The translations under genes were made by a program, and so were the position numbers. From Acidobacteriota bacterium (GTDB lineage Bacteria; Acidobacteriota; Terriglobia; Terriglobales; SCQP01), in contig JAKASR010000001.1 of the NCBI GenBank assembly GCA_021818955.1, forward strand, positions 62,001 to 126,000: 64,000 nucleotides of DNA, read 5' to 3'. Of this stretch, positions 51,689 through 58,625 are shown piece by piece (the stretch's first letter is position 1; each line of letters starts with the position of its first letter). Under the pieces are notes generated by a model. The model ran no database searches. It was not told where the DNA came from and worked only from the letters and a program-made list of their open reading frames with translations.

Positions 51689-51785
51689 CTTGCCGCCATC
51701 TTGCCGCCAGCCGGTCATTATTGTCGTTAAGCGGCTCGACCGCATTGACTTTGCACGGCCGGAAATGCGGCTACTGTAGATAGAT

Positions 51786-52484
51786 ATGGCGCTGGTCGAG
51801 CTGCAGCAGGTTTCGAAAGACTATCGCATGGGCGTGGTGACGGTTACCGCGTTGCGCGAGATTACGCTGACGATCGAGTCGGGCGAGTTTATCGCCATTA
51901 TTGGCGCATCCGGCAGCGGGAAAAGCACGCTGCTGCATGTGATTGGCGGGCTGACACCGCCCAGCGCGGGCAGCATTCGCATAGACGGGCACGACTACGG
52001 CGTGCTCTCGGATGCCGCGCGCACCGACCTGCGCCGGCGCGCCATTGGCTTTGTGTTTCAGCGGTTCAATCTGTTGCCGACTTTGACCGCGCGCGACAAT
52101 ATCGAGCTGGCGCGCTCGTTGGGCGGCGGCGAGCCGGCTTTGATGAACGGCGAAGCGAACGCCGCCGGGGACCGCTATGCCTGGCATCTGGTCGAACGCC
52201 TGGGCCTCAAGTCGCGGCTGGATCATCGTCCCGCGGAACTCTCCGGCGGCGAGCAGCAGCGCGTCGCCATCGCCCGCGCGCTAATTAATCGTCCACGCAT
52301 TGTGTTAGCCGATGAACCCACCGGCAATCTCGATTCGGTCAACTCCGATGCCGTCTTGCGCATTTTCTGCGAGCTCAATCGCGAACTGGGCCAAACCGTG
52401 TTGATGATTACGCATAATCCCGAAGCCGCGGCGCGCGCCTCGCGCGTGTTGCACATTCGCGACGGCAGATTGCAGACGGCCTGA
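51786..52484 (+). CDS. ABC transporter ATP-binding protein (MacB/LolD type), no adjacent permease
   Basis: The 232-residue ATPase has Walker A IGASGSGKST, Q-loop FVFQRFNLLP, signature ELSGGEQQRVAIARAL, Walker B IVLADEPTG and the H-loop ITHNPE. The sequence style, including EPTGNLDS after Walker B, is that of the LolD/MacB subgroup that drives lipoprotein or peptide/drug extrusion through FtsX-like permeases. No permease gene is adjacent on either side. The ATPase either works with a distant permease or is the survivor of a broken locus (short remnant-like frame downstream). Confidence 0.92.
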   Translation: MALVELQQVSKDYRMGVVTVTALREITLTIESGEFIAIIGASGSGKSTLLHVIGGLTPPSAGSIRIDGHDYGVLSDAARTDLRRRAIGFVFQRFNLLPTLTARDNIELARSLGGGEPALMNGEANAAGDRYAWHLVERLGLKSRLDHRPAELSGGEQQRVAIARALINRPRIVLADEPTGNLDSVNSDAVLRIFCELNRELGQTVLMITHNPEAAARASRVLHIRDGRLQTA

Positions 52485-52624
52485 TTTCGCCTCCGGGAAC
52501 CGCAGCCAATTTAGCCGTAAGTGCTCGCGCGCCCGCGGCGGTGGGTCGCGGATTTTTCCTGCTCGGCACCGATGCCTTCCTGCGCACCGCCGAAGGCTGG
52601 CAACGCCAGCTCCCGCCGGCCTAG
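52485..52624 (+). pseudogene. Possible gene remnant downstream of the ABC ATPase
   Basis: One plus-strand frame just past the ATPase stop reads protein-like to a TAG at 52622 (including AAVGRGFFLLGTDAFLRTAEGWQRQLPPA) but has no start codon or N-terminal part. It may be the tail of a deleted partner gene or chance coding potential in GC-rich DNA. Confidence 0.25.
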
Positions 52625-52657
52625 CCCTGGGCTGCGAACCCCGCGGAGCGCATGGCA

Positions 52658-53839
52658 TTATTTCCGCGTTACCCGCCAGATGACGCCTCCCAGATCGTCG
52701 GAGACCAGCAGGCTGCCATCCTTGGCGACGGCGATGCCCACCGGGCGGCCATAAGCCTCGCCGGCGGAGCGGCTTTTAGCAAAGCCGGCGAGGAAGGTTT
52801 TGGGCGGCCGGCTGGCCTGTCCATGGCGGAACGGGATAAAGACAACCTGATACCCATGCAGCACCGAGCTATTCCAGGAGCCATGCTCGGCCAGGAAAGC
52901 GCCGCCGCGGTATTGGGCCGGGAATGCAGTGCCAGAATAAAAGGCGAATTGCAGCGGGGCCACATGCGAGCCGAGCAAGACATCGGGGACGATGGCGCGT
53001 TTGACCAGTTCGGGCCGCTGCGGCTTGACGCGCGGGTCCACATGCTGGCCGATATAGCTATAGGGCCAACCATAAAAGCCGCCCGGCTTCAAATGAGTAA
53101 AATAATCGGGCGGGAGGGCATCGCCCAGCATATCGCGCTCATTAACGGCCACCCAGACCTGGCCGGTTGCCGGATTCACGCCCAGACCGGCGGGATTACG
53201 CAAACCGAAAGCGTAAACCCGCCAGTGTCCGCCCTCGGGCGAAGTCTCCAACACCGCGGCGCGGCGGTGGTCGTGGGGAATGCCGATGTTACTGCTGGAG
53301 CCAACGCTGATGAATAAATGCCGTCCATCGCGGCTGAATGCCACGCTGCGGGTAAAATGCGCGCCGCCGGCGGGCAGCGCCAGCACGGGTTTCGGGCCGG
53401 AGGTACGAGCGCCGGTGCGCGCGTCGTAGCCGAAGCGCAGGACTTCATCGGTATCGCCGACATACAACTGCGAGCCGTGAAAAGCCAGTCCAAACGGACG
53501 CTTTAAGCCCTCGGCAAAGACTTTGGCCGGACTCTTCGCTTGCCCCTGCGGCGAAAAATATAACACCCGACCCGGGCCGGTTTCGGCCACATAGACATCG
53601 CCGTTGGGCGCCACCGCCAACCAGCGCGGATTGCGCAACCCCCCGGCAAAACGCGTGACTTTGAACCCTGGCAGCGGCTTCGGCCGCCAGCCCCGCGGCG
53701 GAGCAACGGGTTTGGCCGGATAGGCTTTGACCGTGGTTGAAAACGGCGCCGGCAGATGCACCGGACGGCCGTGCGTCAATTGTTGCCCAAGCATGGGCAG
53801 GCTGAATGCGAAAGCTAAAAATGAAAGATAGGGACGCAT
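52658..53839 (-). CDS. PQQ-dependent glucose/sorbosone dehydrogenase-like beta-propeller
   Basis: The 393-residue exported protein (signal peptide MRPYLSFLAFAFSLPMLGQ) is a six-bladed propeller of the sorbosone/soluble glucose dehydrogenase family: FAGGLRNPRWLAVAPNGDVYVAETGPGRV, GLKRPFGLAFHGSQLYVGDTDEVLRF, HFTRSVAFSRDGRHLFISVGSSSN, YAFGLRNPAGLGVNPATGQVWVAVNERD and EAYGRPVGIAVAKDGSLLVSDD. Substrate is a sugar or sugar-like aldehyde; PQQ dependence is inferred from the family. It sits on the same strand as uxuB and uxaE, about 100 bases downstream of uxuB. Confidence 0.88.
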   Translation of the reverse strand: MRPYLSFLAFAFSLPMLGQQLTHGRPVHLPAPFSTTVKAYPAKPVAPPRGWRPKPLPGFKVTRFAGGLRNPRWLAVAPNGDVYVAETGPGRVLYFSPQGQAKSPAKVFAEGLKRPFGLAFHGSQLYVGDTDEVLRFGYDARTGARTSGPKPVLALPAGGAHFTRSVAFSRDGRHLFISVGSSSNIGIPHDHRRAAVLETSPEGGHWRVYAFGLRNPAGLGVNPATGQVWVAVNERDMLGDALPPDYFTHLKPGGFYGWPYSYIGQHVDPRVKPQRPELVKRAIVPDVLLGSHVAPLQFAFYSGTAFPAQYRGGAFLAEHGSWNSSVLHGYQVVFIPFRHGQASRPPKTFLAGFAKSRSAGEAYGRPVGIAVAKDGSLLVSDDLGGVIWRVTRK

Positions 53840-53941
53840 GCGCTGTCCTCCGAATAAAAGCCGCAGCTAACCGCTTAGCTAAAAGCGAAATGCTTCAAGC
53901 CGCAATCTTGAAGATTTATTTTAAATCGCCAAGCAGGGAAT

Positions 53942-54772
53942 TCAGACACCGCTGAAGGCGGAGAAACCGCCGTCGACGGGCAGCACCACGCCGGTGATAA
54001 AAGCCGCGCTGGGAGACAACAGCCACAGCACCGCGCCCAGCAGGTCTTCGGGATTGCCAAACCTGCCCATGGGCGTATGTTCGATGATGCTGCGCCCGCG
54101 CGCCGTTAATTCACCGCCCTCGGCCTGGGTTAAAAGAAAACGGTTTTGCTCGGTAAGAAAGAAGCCGGGGGCGACGGCATTGACGCGGATGCGGGGCGAA
54201 TACTGCCGCGCCATGTGAACCGCCAGCCATTGGGTGAAGCTGTTGACGGCCGCTTTGGCGGCGGCATAAGCCACCACCCGGGTAAGCGGGCGAAAGGCGT
54301 TCATCGAGGAAAGGTTTAAAATCACGCCCTCGCTACGCTCCACCAACATGCGGCCGAAGATCTGGCAGGGCAGCAGCGTGCCCAACAAATTGAGGTCGAA
54401 GGCGCTGCGCAGGGCATCGGCCGGCAAATCGAAAAACGACAGTTCCGGGCTGGTGGTCGCGCGCGGGTGGTTCCCGCCGGCGGCATTGATGAGCGTGTCC
54501 AGATGGCCGAATTCCCGGCTGATAATATCGAGCGCCTGCTGGAGGGAAGCGCGGTCGAGCACATCGGCGGCAATCGCCAGCGCCCGGCCGGGGCCGTTCA
54601 AATGCGCGATTTGCTCTTGGGCGCGCGCCTGGTTGCGCGCCAGCACCGCGACTCGGGCGCCGCGCCGCACCAGGGCTTCCACAATCGGGCGGCCGAGCAC
54701 GCCCGTGCCCCCGGTCATGCAGACGGCGCGCCCGGTAAAGTCAAATGGAGAATCAATGGTTGTCCAATCCAT
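53942..54772 (-). CDS. uxuB: D-mannonate/fructuronate oxidoreductase, SDR type (UxuB)
   Basis: SDR of 276 residues that reduces fructuronate to mannonate (or the reverse) with NAD(P). It has MTGGTGVLGRPIVEAL (glycine motif), LINAAGGNHP, NLSSMNAF with the catalytic Ser, and VAYAAAKAAVNSFTQWLAVHMA with the intact YxxxK. APGFFLTEQNRFLL is a hallmark of SDR-type UxuB enzymes. Encoded 66 bases downstream of uxaE on the same strand, fitting a joint role in uronate breakdown. Confidence 0.88.
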   Translation of the reverse strand: MDWTTIDSPFDFTGRAVCMTGGTGVLGRPIVEALVRRGARVAVLARNQARAQEQIAHLNGPGRALAIAADVLDRASLQQALDIISREFGHLDTLINAAGGNHPRATTSPELSFFDLPADALRSAFDLNLLGTLLPCQIFGRMLVERSEGVILNLSSMNAFRPLTRVVAYAAAKAAVNSFTQWLAVHMARQYSPRIRVNAVAPGFFLTEQNRFLLTQAEGGELTARGRSIIEHTPMGRFGNPEDLLGAVLWLLSPSAAFITGVVLPVDGGFSAFSGV

Positions 54773-54838
54773 GCTCCCATTGTCGCGCCGGCCAGGATTG
54801 TTGGCGGCGTGGATTCAATTGAATCATGGTTTCGATTC

Positions 54839-56101
54839 TCAAGCGGCCAGGAAAATCGGCCGGAGATGCCGGTCATATAGATTCGTTTCGACATTGCGCG
54901 CAATGATGCCGGCATTGGCTTTCAGTTGCCGCCGATAGCGATCGCCCAACTGCGCGGCAATTTTATAGCCGACATGCAGCAATTGGCGCAAGCTGGGATT
55001 GTAAGCCGCTGCGCGCGGATCGTGGCGCAGTGCGGCGGTAAATTGCGCCGAAGTCCAGCGCGCGACTACTCCCGGAGATGGCAGCCGGGCGGGATCGATC
55101 GCGATCACCGCGGCATAGGGCGCGCACAGTTCCTCGCGACGGGCATAGGTTTCGGCATAAATTTCTTGCGCCAGGCGCAGCCCTTCGCCGCCGCTTTCCG
55201 CCAGCCCGATTAATTCTTCCAGCCAGGTGGTGCCGGCGGTTTTTAAGTGCAGGCCGGCGCCGGTTTCACGCAGGATGGCGTTCAGGATGGGATAGAGCGA
55301 GAACTTATCGCTGCCGGAATGCACGCTCAATTTCAAAGCCTGCGGCAGGCCATAGTGCTCGATCGCATAAGCGATGACGGCAAGATCGGCGAGAAATTCC
55401 CGCCGGAACTGCTCCCGATCGCCTTCGTAGTCCACGCCTTTATTGAAGCGGCCAGAGAATTTAGGCGCGAGGGTGGCCAGCGGCACGCCGGCATCCGCGA
55501 GCGCGGCCAAAATCAGCAACAGTTCGGCGGGGGTTTGTGGTTGATCGGTCTCGTCCATGGAGACTTCGGTCACGAACTGTCCGCGGCCTTTGCGCGACTC
55601 GATATAGCGGTAAATTTCGCCGGCCTGGCGGGTAGCGGCGAGATATTTGGCGGCAATGGCCAGCATGCGCTCGCGATCCATGGACAGGGGTTGAGCCAGC
55701 CCGGGCAGGCTCAGTTCGCGCAGCAGCTCGGGATGGCGGTCCGCCAGCGCCTGCACCGCGGCCGGATCGGCGGGTTGGCCGATGGCGTCGGTGACATCAA
55801 TGGTGAAAAAGTCGCAGGGCGCGAGGAAACGCTCCACGGTAGAGAGGTTGATGTGATCGGCATCGAGGAAATAAGGGCGGTTCCAGCCCAGCGCGCGGAC
55901 AGCGGCATCGGCGGCGGCACGGGTTTGAGCGGGATCGGTGCCGATCAGGGCATGTTCACGCTGCGACTTGTTCCAGACCGGCGCAATTTCCACGCCGGCT
56001 TCGGCGGCGCGCTGGCAGGCGCGCAGTTGGGGCAGGGCCTGAGAGGCGAAACGGTCACCCACGCCAAAGGAAAAACGAGGCAGCATGAAGGCAGGGTGCA
56101 T
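54839..56101 (-). CDS. uxaE: Tagaturonate/fructuronate epimerase (UxaE-like)
   Basis: The 420-residue protein resembles tagaturonate epimerases: MLPRFSFGVGDRF, PYFLDADHINLSTVERFLAPCDFFTIDVTDAIG, VSMDETDQPQTPAELLLILAALADAGVPLATLAPKFSGRFNKGVDYEGD and LKLSVHSGSDKFSLYPIL with candidate metal/substrate residues (Asp, His, Lys). The enzyme interconverts tagaturonate and fructuronate, linking galacturonate to the glucuronate branch. Next to uxuB, which would take fructuronate onward to mannonate. Confidence 0.82.
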   Translation of the reverse strand: MHPAFMLPRFSFGVGDRFASQALPQLRACQRAAEAGVEIAPVWNKSQREHALIGTDPAQTRAAADAAVRALGWNRPYFLDADHINLSTVERFLAPCDFFTIDVTDAIGQPADPAAVQALADRHPELLRELSLPGLAQPLSMDRERMLAIAAKYLAATRQAGEIYRYIESRKGRGQFVTEVSMDETDQPQTPAELLLILAALADAGVPLATLAPKFSGRFNKGVDYEGDREQFRREFLADLAVIAYAIEHYGLPQALKLSVHSGSDKFSLYPILNAILRETGAGLHLKTAGTTWLEELIGLAESGGEGLRLAQEIYAETYARREELCAPYAAVIAIDPARLPSPGVVARWTSAQFTAALRHDPRAAAYNPSLRQLLHVGYKIAAQLGDRYRRQLKANAGIIARNVETNLYDRHLRPIFLAA

Positions 56102-56198
56102 AAGAGGCCAGTGTAGCGAAAAGCGGCGTTAGCGTTTCCGTGATCCCATCGGGCAAGCCGGGAAATTGCTATTACACCTTTTATGATAGAGATTGCCG

Positions 56199-57221
56199 AT
56201 GAACCTACCCGGTCCAGATTTCCCCGATTATCAGCCTCCGCGCTGGCTGCGGCAGGGGCACATTAATACGATTTATTCCTATTTGCGTCCGCGGCGACTG
56301 CATCCTCCCGAGCCGGAATGCTGCTGGCTCAAGGTGGAGGATGGGGTAGAGCTGCTGCTGGAAGTCAATTGGGCCGGGGAGGCGAAGGCGCCGGCATTGC
56401 TTTTGATCCATGGCCTGGAGGGAGACAGCCGGGTCGGTTACATGCAAAGCCTGGCCGCCAAAGCGCACGGGCGCGGCTGGCACGCGGTGCGCATGAATGT
56501 GCGCGGCTGCGGCGCCTCCGAATTGCGCTGCCAAACGCTCTATAATTCCGGCCTCAGCCAGGACCTGCTGCGGGCGCTGGAATGGACGGCGGCGCAGCCC
56601 CGCGTCCATGAGGTTTTTCTGGCCGGCTATTCCATGGGCGGCAACACCGTATTGAAACTGCTGGGCGAACTGGGTGCGGCCGCGCCGCCATCGCTCGCCG
56701 CCGCCGGCGTGGTTTCGGCCTGCCTCGATCTGGCGCCCTCCGCCGACGCGCTGCACCAGCCGGCCAATCGCCTCTACGAGTGGCGGTTTTTGCGCCGGCT
56801 GCGGCGCAAGGCGCGCGCCCGCGCCGCGCGCCATCCCGCGCTGTACCGCATGCCTCGGCTCGACGAGATCCGCTCGATTCGCGATTTCGACGACCGCGTC
56901 ACCGCGCCGCATATGGGCTATCGCGACGCGGTGGATTACTATGAGCGGGCCAGCGCGACGCGCGTGCTGGAACGAATTCGAGTGCCCACCCTGATTCTCC
57001 ACGCCGAAGATGATCCCTTTATCATCGTTACCGGGGAATCACGGCGGCGCATTGCCGCCAATCCGGCGCTGAGATGGCTGGCGCCGCGCCATGGCGGCCA
57101 CTGTGGGTTCATGCAGCCGGCCAACGACCGCGAGGACGCCTACTGGGCAGAAAACCGGCTGTTGGATTTTTTTGAAAATCAACGGACAGCTCTTCCGCAA
57201 TCGCAGTCCAGACAGGATTAA
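56199..57221 (+). CDS. YheT-like alpha/beta hydrolase
   Basis: The 340-residue protein has GHINTIYSYLRPRR near the start, the oxyanion region LLLIHGLEGDSRVGYMQSLA, VRMNVRGCGASE and the nucleophile elbow LAGYSMGGN (catalytic Ser near 150). An Asp in LILHAEDDPFI and a His in RHGGHCGFM complete the triad. The family is known from carboxylesterase-like YheT proteins of unknown physiological substrate. ATG 56199 chosen over TTG 56193. Confidence 0.9.
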   Translation: MNLPGPDFPDYQPPRWLRQGHINTIYSYLRPRRLHPPEPECCWLKVEDGVELLLEVNWAGEAKAPALLLIHGLEGDSRVGYMQSLAAKAHGRGWHAVRMNVRGCGASELRCQTLYNSGLSQDLLRALEWTAAQPRVHEVFLAGYSMGGNTVLKLLGELGAAAPPSLAAAGVVSACLDLAPSADALHQPANRLYEWRFLRRLRRKARARAARHPALYRMPRLDEIRSIRDFDDRVTAPHMGYRDAVDYYERASATRVLERIRVPTLILHAEDDPFIIVTGESRRRIAANPALRWLAPRHGGHCGFMQPANDREDAYWAENRLLDFFENQRTALPQSQSRQD

Positions 57222-57250
57222 CCGGAGATGGGACCTGAGCCGCCCCAACA

Positions 57251-57271
57251 AGTAAAAGCGGCCGAGCCGCT
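57251..57271 (+). repeat. Short palindromic repeat, copy D3
   Basis: AGTAAAAGCGGCCGAGCCGCT: same hairpin as at 39556 and 51473, here between convergent genes where it could serve as a transcription end. Confidence 0.8.
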
Positions 57272-57287
57272 GCGCATTACGCGATCC

Positions 57288-57836
57288 TCATGCGGCCAAG
57301 GCAGGTTTAGTTGGAATGGGAGCGCCGGCATTGCGGCGCAGGATTCCCAGCTTGCGCAAGGGAATGCCCAACCCGGCAATGAGCATTACTCCGGCAATCA
57401 TTCCCAGGGCGCCATAGCCGCTCTGAAAAGAACCGAGAGTAATTAATAAGGCAGTAGCCAGGCTGGCGGGCTGATTGGTGCCTAACAGTAAATTGACAGC
57501 CGCGGTCAGTAAGGCAGCGGCCGCGCTTGCCCATAAACGCGCGAGGGGCAATCCATGCTGAGGATTGGCCAAGGGAGCATTCCAGGCGCCAAACACCGCA
57601 ACCGAGCCAAAGGCAATGGCAATCGCGGTGAAGTGGCCAATGATGATTGCCCTGGGCCGCGAGCTGGGGCGTTTGGGATGCTCGGCAACTTCAAACGCGG
57701 TGGGCCCCAGGCTGGAAAAAAGCCAGATCTGACCGAAAGCTAAACTGATCACCCCAGCCAGCAGCACCAGTAAGGCTTCTAGAACCGGCGCCCAGATAGC
57801 ATCGGGGATTTTCGCCGTCCAGGCTAAATTCTTCAT
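57288..57836 (-). CDS. HPP family membrane protein
   Basis: The 182-residue protein has about four or five hydrophobic segments. It shows LFSSLGPTAFEVAEHPKRPSSRPRAIIIGHFTAIAIA, the conserved HPKRPSSxPRxxxxGH region in which HPP is replaced by HPK, and GTNQPASLATALLITLG near 130. Some HPP proteins are linked to nitrite transport, but that is not shown here. ATG 57836; the frame is open upstream with no family features. Confidence 0.8.
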   Translation of the reverse strand: MKNLAWTAKIPDAIWAPVLEALLVLLAGVISLAFGQIWLFSSLGPTAFEVAEHPKRPSSRPRAIIIGHFTAIAIAFGSVAVFGAWNAPLANPQHGLPLARLWASAAAALLTAAVNLLLGTNQPASLATALLITLGSFQSGYGALGMIAGVMLIAGLGIPLRKLGILRRNAGAPIPTKPALAA

Positions 57837-57956
57837 TGGCGAAATAAGATAAAAATGGATTTCGGCAGCGGAAATAGAGGCTTCGGCGCCATTTTTCCGC
57901 TGCCAGGAAGCTTGCAAGCAGCGAAATCGCCACCCGCGAGCGAGGCTACGGGATCG

Positions 57957-58346
57957 CTAGGCCACTTTGCGCTGGTTGTAACCAGATTCGCCACCGGTGG
58001 TAGTGGCTACCACGCCGGCATCTTTAGCCGCAACGGCCGAGGCTATTAGAATGACCAGCCCAGTAACCGTATCATTCCACCTTATGCCGCTGCCCGTGAA
58101 TCCGAGCACCCACGGAGAAATCAGCAGCCAGATGCCGAAACAGAGGTTAACCCAGCTCAGCGCGCGCGCGCCGGGACTGGCCAGGCGGCCAATAGCGAAA
58201 ATCGCCACCAGCACGCCAAAGATCACGCCATTCCAACGGGCGCCGCTAGCGGCGCCAATTGCGAATGGGCAAATGATCATCCACAATCCGGCGAGCAGCG
58301 TGACGATGCTCAGAATGCTGAGACTTCCAGTTCGTCCGACAGCCAT
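57957..58346 (-). CDS. SPW-repeat membrane protein
   Basis: The 129-residue protein has four hydrophobic helices. Two related blocks, GLWMIICPFAIGAASGARWNGVIFG and GIWLLISPWVLGFTGSGIRWNDTVTG, match the SPW repeat (ISPWVLG) with conserved WN. An AAGGAGAG SD precedes ATG 58346. Function unknown. Such proteins are often next to stress or membrane genes. Confidence 0.82.
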   Translation of the reverse strand: MAVGRTGSLSILSIVTLLAGLWMIICPFAIGAASGARWNGVIFGVLVAIFAIGRLASPGARALSWVNLCFGIWLLISPWVLGFTGSGIRWNDTVTGLVILIASAVAAKDAGVVATTTGGESGYNQRKVA

Positions 58347-58625
58347 TTTCAACTCTCCTTTCTTCCCGCTGCTGAATCCAGCGTGGACGCCGAAATCGCC
58401 ACGACGGATGAAATAGCAGCGAGACCTCCTTCTGTTATTTGGACGCTTAATAACTAGCGGGAGATTATTAATTTTTCAGACAAGAGGCTACGTTTTTCCA
58501 CCTGGCAGTGGATTTTGAGGCGGACGATTTGAGTACCCCATAGTTGCCGGATTGCAGTGCGCTTGCTTCGCGTAATGGATTTTGCTTTACTGGCTTCGAC
58601 ACTCGCGGTACACGGAGAAGAAAAA
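58347..58625. other. Divergent intergenic region before the GH2 gene
   Basis: No gene supported. An open frame running into the GH2 gene begins at 58557, but the Tat signal sequence favours the ATG at 58626. Promoters for the SPW protein and the GH2 enzyme must lie here; none was clear. Confidence 0.4.

Noticed and set aside
51661-51720. Tandem GCCGCCATCTT copies considered as a CRISPR-like or satellite array
   Set aside because: Only two or three partial copies, no spacers and no cas genes; better explained as part of a leader hairpin.
57288-57836. HPP protein considered as part of a nitrite transport system
   Set aside because: No nitrite reductase or related gene is nearby and the HPP motif itself reads HPK; only the family name is kept.
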